Assembly (NCBI RefSeq): GCF_009937995.1
Contig: NZ_AP021881.1
Location: 1,054,001 to 1,118,000, forward strand
DNA from: Sulfuriferula nivalis
Lineage (GTDB): Bacteria; Pseudomonadota; Gammaproteobacteria; Burkholderiales; Sulfuriferulaceae
DNA: 64,000 bases
Direction: 5' to 3'
Part shown: in pieces, positions 44,892 through 53,866 of the stretch
Position numbering within the stretch: the stretch's first letter is position 1
Layout of the letters: every line of letters starts with the position of its first letter
The notes under the pieces: generated by a model
What the model was told of the DNA's origin: nothing
Databases searched by the model: none
What the model saw: only the letters and a program-made list of their open reading frames with translations
Position numbers and translations under genes: made by a program

Positions 44892-45791
44892 ATGCGTGGA
44901 TCTGAATTTGCTGAATTGCGTGCTTTTATTGAGGTGGTGGAGCATGGCAATTTTTCTCGTGCGGCGAGTGCATTGGGGTTGGCACCGTCAACACTGAGTC
45001 AGACTATACGGGTACTGGAACAGCGGTTGGGTGTGCGATTATTGCAACGGACTACGCGTAGCGTATCGCTGACGGAGGCGGGAGAGCATTTGCTGGCACG
45101 GATACAACCTGCTTTTGAAACACTGGATGCAGCAGTGGAATCTATCAATGATTTTCGGGATATGCCCATGGGTACATTGCGGCTGAGTGTGTCGCATATA
45201 CCCGCGCAAATGATATTGGCGCCGATGTTGAAAGGTTTTCTGGCAGCTTATCCCGCTATCAATCTGGATATCAGCGTCGATAATGCCAATGTCGATATCG
45301 TTAAGGGGCGATATGATGCGGGCATCCGTCACGGCAGTATGATTGCTCAGGATATGGTCATGGTAAAGGCCAGCGCACCCTCGCGCATGATAGCTGTGGC
45401 CTCACCAGAATATCTGGCCAAACACGCCATGCCCGAATCGCCGCAAGATTTACAGCATCACGCTTGTGTCTGTTTCCGGCGTGGTAATCAGCAAATGTTG
45501 TTATGGGAATTCGAGAAAGCGCACAAAAAAATCGAGGTCGGCGTTAATGGTCCATTAATCGTCAACGAAGTGGATTTGATGGTAAAGGCGGCATGTGACG
45601 GCATCGGCATAGGCTACATGGCAGAAACGTATATGAGTCAATACATAGCGCAAGGCCGACTCATACCCATACTGACCGATTGGTCGCCGACTTATGACAG
45701 CTGGTACTTGTATTACAGTAGTCGTCATCATCTATCGGCGCCACTTAAGGCATTCATACAGTTTTTACGCGACTCCTTGAGTAAAAATTAA
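44892..45791 (+). CDS. LysR-family transcriptional regulator
   Basis: 299 aa. N-terminal winged HTH (FIEVVEHGNFSRAASALGLAPSTLSQTIRVLEQRLGVRLLQRTTRSVSLTEAG) and a substrate-binding domain of the CrgA-like group (GTLRLSVSHIPAQMILAPMLKGFLAAYPAINLDISVDN). Divergent from the EmrAB/NodT operon with about 150 bp between, so it is the likely local regulator, responding to an exported compound. Confidence 0.93.
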   Translation: MRGSEFAELRAFIEVVEHGNFSRAASALGLAPSTLSQTIRVLEQRLGVRLLQRTTRSVSLTEAGEHLLARIQPAFETLDAAVESINDFRDMPMGTLRLSVSHIPAQMILAPMLKGFLAAYPAINLDISVDNANVDIVKGRYDAGIRHGSMIAQDMVMVKASAPSRMIAVASPEYLAKHAMPESPQDLQHHACVCFRRGNQQMLLWEFEKAHKKIEVGVNGPLIVNEVDLMVKAACDGIGIGYMAETYMSQYIAQGRLIPILTDWSPTYDSWYLYYSSRHHLSAPLKAFIQFLRDSLSKN

Positions 45792-45839
45792 GCGTATAAG
45801 TTGGCGCTTCATGTTACTTAAAATTGCGAGTCTCATACA

Positions 45840-46661
45840 TTAAAATGCAGTCAGAAATGAAACTGCATTAATGCCGGTGGCTAGCCCCTGGCTGGCGTCC
45901 TTCATATACTCTGCGCCATTGCCTTCCTGTTCATATGTCATCACCCGCGCCACGCGGAATCGTGAGTAACATTTGAGTTGGGCGGCAAAGGGGATTACGT
46001 CATCAGGGTTTTCACCAAATAGTTCGCGGTGTAAGGCTGGCAACTGGAACCAGGGGGTGGTGGGTCTGGCGTGGTGTGCATTGTGAAAACCAAAATTCAG
46101 CACTATCAAATTAGGCCATTTGTACTTCAGCGATATTGGGTTGCTGAAAGTGTGGGCTTGTTCGTATACGCGGTCACTTTTGTGAGGTAAGGGTGTTTTG
46201 TCGAACAAAGTATGTGTGCCAGCATAGTCATGCTGTAAATTATCCATGAAGCGCAGCACTATCAGCATGAGCATGTAGGCGACTGCATACAGTACGGCGA
46301 CACGTGGATAGAACCAGAGCAGTGTGCCGTATAAGCTACCTCGAATCACGATAGCCGTGAGATTGTAGAGGCGTTGGGATTTGCGCTGCGGGATGATAAA
46401 TGAGCCAAATACCAGCATGCCATGCATGATAACTTCATGCGCAGGTATGTACAGCCACTCCAGCGCAAGTACTAGCTTCAATATCAAAGGGTGACGTTTG
46501 AACCATGCTTGGTAGTCGAACCAGCACAGGTCACCATTATCGACGTGATGACGAAAGTGCTTGAAACGCACATCCTCGTATGTGCCATAGCAGCTGCCGT
46601 TCACCCACATCAGCATGCGGCCTAATCTGGCATTGTGTTCGTTGCTCTTGAATATCGTGTT
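45840..46661 (-). pseudogene. Fatty-acid desaturase, 3' part cut by IS91
   Basis: Continues the desaturase from TIFKSNEHNARLGRMLMWVNGSCYGTYEDVRFKHFRHHVDNGD (second His box HFRHH) to the third box HNAHH near the C-terminus, with two membrane-helix pairs between. The first box is on the other fragment (49105-49299). Joined over the GTT the frame is open for 337 aa. A spurious in-frame extension into the element exists but has no role. The enzyme is inactivated, since the boxes are separated. Confidence 0.9.
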
Positions 46662-46770
46662 GAACGAAGCCGCTATCGCGGAGAAATATTCCCGAACCAT
46701 CAAATTACGCAGCATAATTTCGTCTCCCCCAGCAATGGAATTTTGATTACTGTACCACGAGGAGACGACA

Positions 46771-47684
46771 TTGACAGCCCCCACACCCATCCCCGCGCAC
46801 TTCGAGCACAATCACCAGCGACTGCTGAATTGCCTCAAGCTCAGAGGCATGCAGCCTAAAACCATCGCCTTGTATTCACACGGCGTACGGCGCGCAGCGG
46901 TGTATTTTAATGACCAGATAGACGCGCTCACCAAGCCACAATTAACCGACTATTTTGTTCGCATCCTGGATACCCATTCATGGAGTACGCTCAAACATGA
47001 TCTGTATGGACTGAAGTTCTATTATGCCCATGTACTCAGCCAACCCTGGCCAGGTGCGGATCTGGTTAAACCACCCAAGTCATATAGCCTGCCCGACATC
47101 ATTACCGTCGCCCAGGCACAACAAATCTTCATGGCCACCCGCGTATTGAGCTACCGCGTATTCTTCTTCACCCTCTACAGCCTGGGCTTACGATTAGGCG
47201 AAGGCTTACGCTTGCAGGTAGGGGATATCGATGCGGATCGGATGCGGGTGCAAGTACGCAACGCCAAAGGCAACCGTGATCGATTGGTGCCGTTATCAGA
47301 GAACACCTTGCAGGTATTGCGCCGTTTCTGGCTCACCCATCGCAACCCAAGCTTGCTCTTTCCTAATCGACACGGCGGTCTTGCCAAATCGCACTTGGCA
47401 CGCACCCCGCTGGATCGTGGTGGTATCCAGACCACCTTGGGTCAAGTGACCCGTGACTGTGGCTTAAAAAAAGAATTACACCACACAGCCTGCGCCACAG
47501 CTATGCCACCCACCTGATAGAAGCTGGCATCGATTTACTCGAAATTCAGCAGATACTCGGACACCAGTCCATCCTCACCACCATCCGCTACACCCACCTC
47601 ACCGAACAACGCCATCAGAGCGCACACACTCGCCTTAATCAATTAATGGAGAAATTCCACATTCATTGGGGCAAAGTCAAATGA
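46771..47684 (+). CDS. IS91-associated tyrosine recombinase, copy 3 (-1 frameshift)
   Basis: TTG start, zero-frame stop at 47517, A7 slippage tract at 47466-47472, and the remaining catalytic residues in the -1 frame ending at the ATGA overlap (47681-47684). No additional lesion is seen in either frame. Confidence 0.8.
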
Positions 47685-48796
47685 TCAGACTGGCGCACAT
47701 CGTAGCAACCTACGCAGCTAAACTGCTTGCACAACACGGTCATCACCTATTGCCCAGCCAGCAAGCTGCCTTAACCGCCTTTCAAACCTGCCGTAGCCAG
47801 ATGAGCCCGAGGATGCAACTTGCCTGTGATGATTGTCAAACACCCAGCTACCTGCCACATTCCTGCGGTCATCGGCATTGCCCGCATTGCCAGGCGCACG
47901 AATCACAGCGCTGGATAGACCAGCAATTACACAAATCCATCCCCGCCAACTACTTCATGCTCACCTTCACCGTGCCCGCCCAGTTGCGCACACTGGCCTG
48001 GCAACATCAGCGCGTCATGTATGACTTGATCACACGCTGCGCGTGGGAAACAGTCAACACCTTCAGCCAAAACGACAACAAGCTGCGCGGCAGCGCAGGG
48101 GCGGTGACTGTACTGCATACCCATAACCGCCGACTGGACTATCACCCCCATGTGCATCTCGTCATGCCCGCTGTCGCCTTTAACCCCAAACAGCGACGCA
48201 TGCGTCATAAACACGGCAACTACCTGTTTAACCACAAAGCCCTGGCCAAAGTATTTCGTGCCAAATTACTGGCAGGCATCAGACAAGCAGGACTCACCCT
48301 GCCAAACGATTACCCGACCGATTGGGTGGTGGATTGCAAAGCCGTCGGCACTGGACAGCACGCTCTGATCTACCTTGGGCGCTATCTGTATCGGGGGGTG
48401 ATACAGGAGAAAGACATCCTCTCCGACCGGCATGGTCAGGTCACCTTCCGTTACCGGAACAGCCAAACCAAACAAATGGAAACCCGTACCTTGAGTGGTG
48501 TAGCCTTCCTGCGACTGATACTGCAACACATTCTGCCCAAAGGCTACCGCCGCGCCCGCAACTTTGGCTACCTGCATCCCAATAGCAAACTACTCACCCA
48601 GCTACAGCTGACCCACCTATGGCGACGGAACAATCCGCCGCCAGCGCAACCCAGACCAGCGATACGTTGCCAATGTTGCGGTGGGGTGATGAAGATAGTG
48701 CGCACACGTATCAAAGCGATACCGCTAGCCACATCAGCCCCATCTATAAAACGGGAACACAGAGCAGATGACACAGGGTGGGAGACCATGCGCTAA
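47681..48796 (+). CDS. tnpA: IS91-family HUH (Y2) transposase, copy 3
   Basis: 371 aa, identical in translation to the other two copies, all catalytic motifs intact. The lack of divergence between three copies implies very recent spread. Confidence 0.95.
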   Translation: MIRLAHIVATYAAKLLAQHGHHLLPSQQAALTAFQTCRSQMSPRMQLACDDCQTPSYLPHSCGHRHCPHCQAHESQRWIDQQLHKSIPANYFMLTFTVPAQLRTLAWQHQRVMYDLITRCAWETVNTFSQNDNKLRGSAGAVTVLHTHNRRLDYHPHVHLVMPAVAFNPKQRRMRHKHGNYLFNHKALAKVFRAKLLAGIRQAGLTLPNDYPTDWVVDCKAVGTGQHALIYLGRYLYRGVIQEKDILSDRHGQVTFRYRNSQTKQMETRTLSGVAFLRLILQHILPKGYRRARNFGYLHPNSKLLTQLQLTHLWRRNNPPPAQPRPAIRCQCCGGVMKIVRTRIKAIPLATSAPSIKREHRADDTGWETMR

Positions 48797-49104
48797 ACCA
48801 GCCCACACCGCCCACCTGCCAGACTAGGCAGGTATGGCCGTGCTCGCCCTGAAGAAGGCTGAAATTGGGTTAACATGCCCGAAAAGCCGACTAAAAACGG
48901 TGAGTTGAATAGAATAAGTTGCTGCAATGGCAACGTGAAGGTCGTGAAATGGCGGGTGGGATGCGTAACGCGTCCAGTTATGCCAGCATAGTCAAAAAGA
49001 TATTTCCATAAGCGCTCAAGCAACACCCGCCCCAGCCATGCCGGGCTTGTCCAACAAACGGTTCAGATTGTGGCTCGCTTCGCGATCACAATCTAACCTT
49101 ATTC

Positions 49105-49299
49105 GTTATGCGCGCATTCATGCAGCATGTAGCCAGAAATGATCATGCCATGTGCCAGCAGTAACGTGCCCAATATATTGATGAGCCAATGATTGCTGAA
49201 CAGTCCGGTAAGTCCCAGGCCATAGGCTAGTATGACGTAGGTTAGCGCCAGACTGTGATAGATGAGCCCGGATTTATCCTTGAAAAACGGTATCGTCAT
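49105..49299 (-). pseudogene. Fatty-acid desaturase, 5' part cut by IS91
   Basis: From ATG 49299 (MTIPFFKDKSGLIYH, with AGGA upstream) through two membrane helices to the first histidine box HECAH, where IS91 copy 3 interrupts it (HECAHN|TIF). Together with 45840-46658 it makes a 337-aa membrane di-iron desaturase. Its loss should change membrane lipid unsaturation or a related oxidation in this strain. Confidence 0.88.
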
Positions 49300-49403
49300 C
49301 GTGCATCCTTTCCTGATAATCAAGCTGGGTCGTCCCAGCTGTTCATGAAATTTACAAGGGTCGTCCCAAGCTGTTTTATACGTCTAACCTGAATTAACGC
49401 TAA

Positions 49404-50246
49404 TTATTCAGCAATCAGTTTCTGAAAGCGTAGTCTTTCTTCGTGGGCAATCCAGCGATTCAAAGCAGCAAAATCGTCGATAGGTTCACTGGTAAATGGC
49501 ATGCGCATGGTGTAACCATCCGGGCCACATTCGGGCGTGAAGGTCGACACGTCCAGCCCTTGCAGTTTCTGGTGTTGCCATACAGCTTCCCAGCAGCGTC
49601 GGTGTACTTCTACAAAGTAGGCATAAGCTGGATCGGCTGGATGTGGTACTTGCGCACCCTGGTCATAGCCGAAGCGCCCCTGGACATGCTGAACATGTGG
49701 CACCAGCTCTTCGATGATGTCCCATTCCGTGTCTATCGCCCGTTCCAACACCACTGTCCAGTGGCTGATATCGAAAGTGAGTCGCAATGCCGGAAATCTG
49801 CGCACCATATCTAGCGTAATCCACGGGTTGTAGAAAGAACGCCCACGGTGAGTTTCGAAGCTGCAGATCACTTCGTGACGGTCTGCGATTTCCAGTGCGC
49901 GTGCAAAAAAGTCGATTTGTGTTTCCACTGGCCAGGCATCGCAGCCACCCATGACGTTATGAAAGAGGGGAGATAGCGGTTTTGCGTGGATGATCTTGGC
50001 TTCCAGTTCGTCAAGATGCTGCTGCGGTGTTGCCTTGCGATCGGGGATGGCGTAGCCGGTAGTGGAGATTTCGCTAATGTAATCCAGTCCTTCTTCACGC
50101 AAGCGCTCAGCCAGCAGTGCGCGTTCATTCAAGTCGCGTGGGGCGGGTGCTTCGAGGCCGTTGAAGCCAAATGCGAGCAGGTCATCTACTATCGCGGAGT
50201 AATCTGACTTCCAACCCCAGTAGGTTTTAAAAACTTTGAGTTCCAT
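49404..50246 (-). CDS. Xylose-isomerase-like TIM-barrel protein under a ykkC riboswitch
   Basis: 280 aa, sugar phosphate isomerase/epimerase (AP endonuclease 2) superfamily. Likely metal ligands: Glu in CSFETHRGRS, Asp and His in LTFDISHW, His in HVQHVQGR and Glu in FTPECGPDGY. Full length for the superfamily. It starts about 50 nt downstream of a guanidine-I-type riboswitch (50295-50412, minus strand), so its expression should be turned on by guanidine. No function for this family in guanidine metabolism is known to me; substrate unknown. Monocistronic, followed by the broken desaturase. Confidence 0.8.
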   Translation of the reverse strand: MELKVFKTYWGWKSDYSAIVDDLLAFGFNGLEAPAPRDLNERALLAERLREEGLDYISEISTTGYAIPDRKATPQQHLDELEAKIIHAKPLSPLFHNVMGGCDAWPVETQIDFFARALEIADRHEVICSFETHRGRSFYNPWITLDMVRRFPALRLTFDISHWTVVLERAIDTEWDIIEELVPHVQHVQGRFGYDQGAQVPHPADPAYAYFVEVHRRCWEAVWQHQKLQGLDVSTFTPECGPDGYTMRMPFTSEPIDDFAALNRWIAHEERLRFQKLIAE

Positions 50247-50294
50247 GCTGTATTCCTTAAAGGTAAATAGGCGCAGGTCGAGACGAAATACGTC

Positions 50295-50412
50295 TTCTCC
50301 CGGGCTTTTATCCCTCCGTGGAACGCCGATGTTGTCAACATCGAGGTCGGTGCACTCTTGGACCAGTCATTGGTAAAGTTAAATTTATCAATCGGAACCC
50401 TAGTGCCCCTCA
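50295..50412 (-). promoter_or_regulatory. ykkC-family (guanidine-I type) riboswitch
   Basis: On the minus strand: GGCACTAGGGTTCCG, then CTGGTCCAAGAG, a variable stem CCGA...TCGG (CGATGTTGACAACATCG), then CCACGGAGGGATAAAAGCCCGGGAGA (50297-50320). These are the conserved blocks of the ykkC-yxkD aptamer in the right order. A short hairpin AGACG-TATTT-CGTCT follows at once and the start codon of the TIM-barrel gene is about 50 nt on. Guanidine is the usual ligand; subtypes binding ppGpp or PRPP share most of these blocks. Confidence 0.88.
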
Positions 50413-50632
50413 GTAGAAACGAATGAGTTGCTCTACCTGCATAATAATTAAAGCAAGCAATATGCCAAACGTGCGTATGGCCTGAGTGCTGGGCAGTCGG
50501 GAATTTGCAATGAGTGTGAGTAAGCGTAGTGCATGATGTGAGTGCATGGCTATGAAATATTGCATCAAATTGTGGCGCGGTTTTTTTTGTGCGATTCAAG
50601 AGATTGTCAGGAAGTTGGATTAATATCATGCC

Positions 50633-50661
50633 TTGACAGTAATTGCCTAGGCATGTAATTT
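50633..50661 (+). promoter_or_regulatory. marR promoter with palindromic operator
   Basis: TTGACA (50633-50638), a 17-bp spacer and TAATTT (50656-50661). The spacer contains the palindrome TGCCTAGGCA (50644-50653), placed so that a MarR dimer would block RNA polymerase. The gene starts at 50693. Confidence 0.6.
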
Positions 50662-50692
50662 TATAGTAAGTCATAAATTTAAAGTGAAAACG

Positions 50693-51169
50693 ATGAACGC
50701 CAGTCAAAAAGATTTTTATACCGAAGGAAATTACACACCCGGCGAGTCAGTCGGTTATCTGATGCGCGGTGCGTGGCAATCGTTTCTTAAAAATATTGAT
50801 ACCGAAATGCAGACGCTGGATCTTACCGGGATGCAGTGGGGGCCTTTGTTGCTGATAGCCAAAGGGTGCTGTGACACGGTGGCGACTTGCGCGCGTGCAA
50901 GTTATAGCGATAGTGGTGCTATGACCCGTATGCTGGACAGGCTGGAGGCTAAGGGTTTGGTGTGTCGAGTACGGAATGAGACGGATCGGCGGGTGGTTAA
51001 TCTGGCTTTGACTGAAAATGGGCAAGCCGTTACGCAACAGATTCCAGCGCATCTGGTCAAAGTGCTGAATCAGCATTTGCAGGGGTTTAGTGATGCTGAA
51101 TTTGAGGTATTCAAAAACTTGCTGCGCCGGTTTACTGATAACGGCAATAGTTCTATGGAGGCGTTGTGA
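50693..51169 (+). CDS. MarR-family transcriptional regulator
   Basis: 158 aa from ATG 50693; an in-frame GTG at 50684 is possible. Winged HTH: MQWGPLLLIAKGCCDTVATCARASYSDSGAMTRMLDRLEAKGLVCRVRNETDRRVVNLALTENG, with the wing DRRVVNLxLT typical of MarR. Overlaps the following OMF gene by 4 nt (GTGA). Expected to repress this efflux operon and release it on binding an aromatic or drug-like ligand. A palindrome lies in its promoter. Confidence 0.92.
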   Translation: MNASQKDFYTEGNYTPGESVGYLMRGAWQSFLKNIDTEMQTLDLTGMQWGPLLLIAKGCCDTVATCARASYSDSGAMTRMLDRLEAKGLVCRVRNETDRRVVNLALTENGQAVTQQIPAHLVKVLNQHLQGFSDAEFEVFKNLLRRFTDNGNSSMEAL

Positions 51170-52629
51170 ACCTGGATCAACACTTAATCAAGTTACCGCT
51201 GGTTACGGCATTGTTGTTGACACTGGCAGGCTGCGCGGATTTCTCTGGCATTGCGCCGCAATCGAAATTGCTGACACCACATGCACTGAGCGCAAGTAAT
51301 CAGGCTGATGCGACAGTGTTCCCGCAACAGCACTGGTGGCAGGCATATGGCGATACCCAGCTGGACGATCTGATTGCGCAGGCGATTGCGCATAATCCAA
51401 GTTTGAAAATTGCGCAAAGTCGTATGTTACAGGCGCAAGCTGCTGCATCAGTGGCGGACAGTGCGCTTTATCCACAAGTGAATGCTGCAGCTCAATCAAC
51501 ACGCGAGCGCTTGAGTGCGAACAGCATTTATCCACCACCACTGGGTGGCAGTACGGTGTGGATGAATTCAGCTACAGTCTCGGCATCATGGCAATTTGAC
51601 TGGTTTGGTAAACAGCATGCGGCGCTGGAGGCAGCGCTCGGGCAAGTGCGGGCAGCGCAGGCGGATACACAAGCTGCGCAGGTGGTATTGGCGGCAAATG
51701 TTGCACAGCAATATTTCAGTCTGGCTCGCTTGCAAGCACAGCAGCAGATCACCAAACGTATGCTGCAGCATGGCGAACAGCATGAACAGTTGATTAGTCA
51801 GCGTGCAGCTGCAGGTCTGGATAATGCATTGGTACAGCATCAGTCACAGGCGCAAGTAACACAAATTCAACGTGATCTGGCTGCACTGGATGAGCAGGTT
51901 GCTATTGCCAGGCATGCGCTCGCGGTGCTGACGGGTGCAGAGCCTGATGCGACAGCGCAATTGACAGCACGATTGCCGCTTAATATTCAAGCTGATGTTC
52001 CTCATGCAATTCCAGCTGAACTGTTGGGGCATCGTGCAGATGTGGTTGCAGCGCGTTGGCGAGTTGAGAGTGAATTGCAAAGCGTACACGAAGCTAAGGC
52101 AGCTTTTTATCCCAATATTAATCTTACGGCGTTCGTTGGCTTAGAGGCAATCGGACTTTCGCAATGGTTGGCGGCTGATAGCCGTACGCTAGGTGCTGGC
52201 CCGGCCATCAGTTTGCCGATTTTTGATGCAGGTCGCTTGCGCGCCCAGCTGCAGGGACGAACCGCACAGACTGATGTCGCCATAGAAAGTTATAACACAA
52301 CAGTATTGAATGCATTGCGTGAGGTGGCCGACAAGCTGGCATCAGGTCAGGCGTTACAAACTCAGTTACAGGCTCAAACGAACACTATGACGCAACTAAA
52401 TGCGGCATATGATCTGGCTTTGGCGCGGTATCGTGGCGGTCTGAGCAATTATCTGGTCGTGCTGGATGCAGATAATGCCGTGTTGCAACAACACAGCGCG
52501 CTGATCGACCTGCTGGCACGCGCCTGTGATGTGCATGCAGGGCTGATGCTGGCGCTGGGTGGTGGTTATATTGAACCTCAACAATCGAATAAATCTGCAG
52601 ATGACAAGATAGCGAAGGTATTGAAATGA
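51166..52629 (+). CDS. NodT-family outer-membrane efflux lipoprotein (MarR-linked operon)
   Basis: 487 aa from GTG 51166, overlapping marR. Lipoprotein signal ALLLTLAGCADFSG (lipobox LAGC), then TolC-like repeats (WWQAYGDTQLDDLIAQAIAHNPSLKIAQSRMLQAQA; GHRADVVAARWRVESELQSVHEAKAAFYPNINLTAF). Only distantly similar to the LysR-linked NodT protein, so the two operons are not a recent duplication. Overlaps the next gene by 4 nt (ATGA). Confidence 0.93.
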   Translation: MNLDQHLIKLPLVTALLLTLAGCADFSGIAPQSKLLTPHALSASNQADATVFPQQHWWQAYGDTQLDDLIAQAIAHNPSLKIAQSRMLQAQAAASVADSALYPQVNAAAQSTRERLSANSIYPPPLGGSTVWMNSATVSASWQFDWFGKQHAALEAALGQVRAAQADTQAAQVVLAANVAQQYFSLARLQAQQQITKRMLQHGEQHEQLISQRAAAGLDNALVQHQSQAQVTQIQRDLAALDEQVAIARHALAVLTGAEPDATAQLTARLPLNIQADVPHAIPAELLGHRADVVAARWRVESELQSVHEAKAAFYPNINLTAFVGLEAIGLSQWLAADSRTLGAGPAISLPIFDAGRLRAQLQGRTAQTDVAIESYNTTVLNALREVADKLASGQALQTQLQAQTNTMTQLNAAYDLALARYRGGLSNYLVVLDADNAVLQQHSALIDLLARACDVHAGLMLALGGGYIEPQQSNKSADDKIAKVLK

Positions 52630-53864
52630 GCGAACAAAATAAATCAGATATATCGCCAGTAACGGCTAATGCTGCTGCGCGCAAAAAATGGATGCTGGTG
52701 CTGGTAGTTGTATTCGTCCTGGTCGCACTTGCCTACCTTGTGCACTGGTATGTGCATGGCCGCAATTATGAATACAGTGATGACGCCTATGTGGCAGCAA
52801 ATATCGTGCAGATTACGCCGCAAGTGGCGGGCACTGCCGTCGGCATTGCGGTGAATGAAACCGATTTTGTCCGTGCTGGTGAAGTGCTGGTGACTTTGGA
52901 TAGCACCAATGCCCAGGTTGCATTGCGGGATGCAGAGGCGCAACTGGCGCAAACGGTGCGTGAAGTGCGTACGCTATATGCCGCTAATAACAGCCTGACT
53001 TCAACGTTGGCGCAACATCGTGCCGAGCTGGATCAGGCGCGTACGGATATGAGTAATGCGCAGGAGGATCTGGTTCGACGCCAGCCTTTGGTAGCTACTG
53101 GTGCAGTGTCACGGGAAGAGTTGCAACATGCGCAAACAGCGGTTGATGCTATGCGTAGCCATGTGGCGGCGTTGACTGCGGCGTTAAACACAGCGCAGCA
53201 ACAGTTGCTGGCTAATCAGGCGCTGACCGGTGGTGTTGCAGTGCGTAATCATCCTCGTGTGCTGGCGGCGGCGGTTAAAGTGCAGCAGGCCTATCTGGAT
53301 CTGCATCGCGTTGCGATACTGGCGCCTGTGGATGGCTATGTCGGTAAACGTAATGTGCAGCTGGGACAGCGTGTGGCGATTGGTGTGCCGTTGTTGACTA
53401 TTATTCCGCTCAAGCAAATCTGGGTAGATGCAAATTACAAGGAATCGCAACTGCGCCGTATTCGCATTGGCCAGCCTGTTGCACTGACGGCTGACGTGTA
53501 TGGTGACAAAGTCGATTATCACGGTCGTGTCGCTGGTATAGGGTCAGGTACGGGTGCAGCATTTGCCTTGTTACCTGCGCAGAATGCAACGGGTAACTGG
53601 ATCAAAGTGGTGCAGCGTGTGCCTGTGCGGATAGCGCTGGATGCCAAAGAGGTGGCTGTGCATCCGTTACGGGTAGGCATGTCTATGGAGGCCACGGTGG
53701 ATTTGTCCGTACAGGATGGCGCCGTGCTGGCGGATGCTGCTACGCCACGTGATGCTGCACAAACGCAAGTTTATAGTGGTGCAGATAATTCGGCAGATAC
53801 GCTTATCAACAAGATTATCGACAGCAATCTTGGTGAGCAGTCATTGCCGGTAGTTAAGCCTTAA
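52626..53864 (+). CDS. EmrA-family membrane fusion protein
   Basis: 412 aa. One membrane helix (WMLVLVVVFVLVALAYLVHWYV), lipoyl half-domains (AYVAANIVQITPQVAGTAVGIAVNETDFV ... APVDGYVGKRNVQLGQRV) separated by a coiled coil, and the EmrA signature GTGAAFALLPAQNATGNWIKVVQRVPVRI. It bridges the inner-membrane pump encoded next and the NodT channel encoded before it. Confidence 0.93.
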   Translation: MSEQNKSDISPVTANAAARKKWMLVLVVVFVLVALAYLVHWYVHGRNYEYSDDAYVAANIVQITPQVAGTAVGIAVNETDFVRAGEVLVTLDSTNAQVALRDAEAQLAQTVREVRTLYAANNSLTSTLAQHRAELDQARTDMSNAQEDLVRRQPLVATGAVSREELQHAQTAVDAMRSHVAALTAALNTAQQQLLANQALTGGVAVRNHPRVLAAAVKVQQAYLDLHRVAILAPVDGYVGKRNVQLGQRVAIGVPLLTIIPLKQIWVDANYKESQLRRIRIGQPVALTADVYGDKVDYHGRVAGIGSGTGAAFALLPAQNATGNWIKVVQRVPVRIALDAKEVAVHPLRVGMSMEATVDLSVQDGAVLADAATPRDAAQTQVYSGADNSADTLINKIIDSNLGEQSLPVVKP

Positions 53865-53866
53865 CC

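Larger units (their letters stand above)
46662..49104 (+). mobile_element. IS91-family element, copy 3
   Basis: 2443 bp, the same ends and gene content as the other copies. GTT lies at 46659-46661 and 49105-49107. The empty site reconstructs as CGTGTTATGCGC, exactly at the end of the first histidine box codons of the desaturase. Orientation is opposite to the interrupted gene. Confidence 0.92.
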
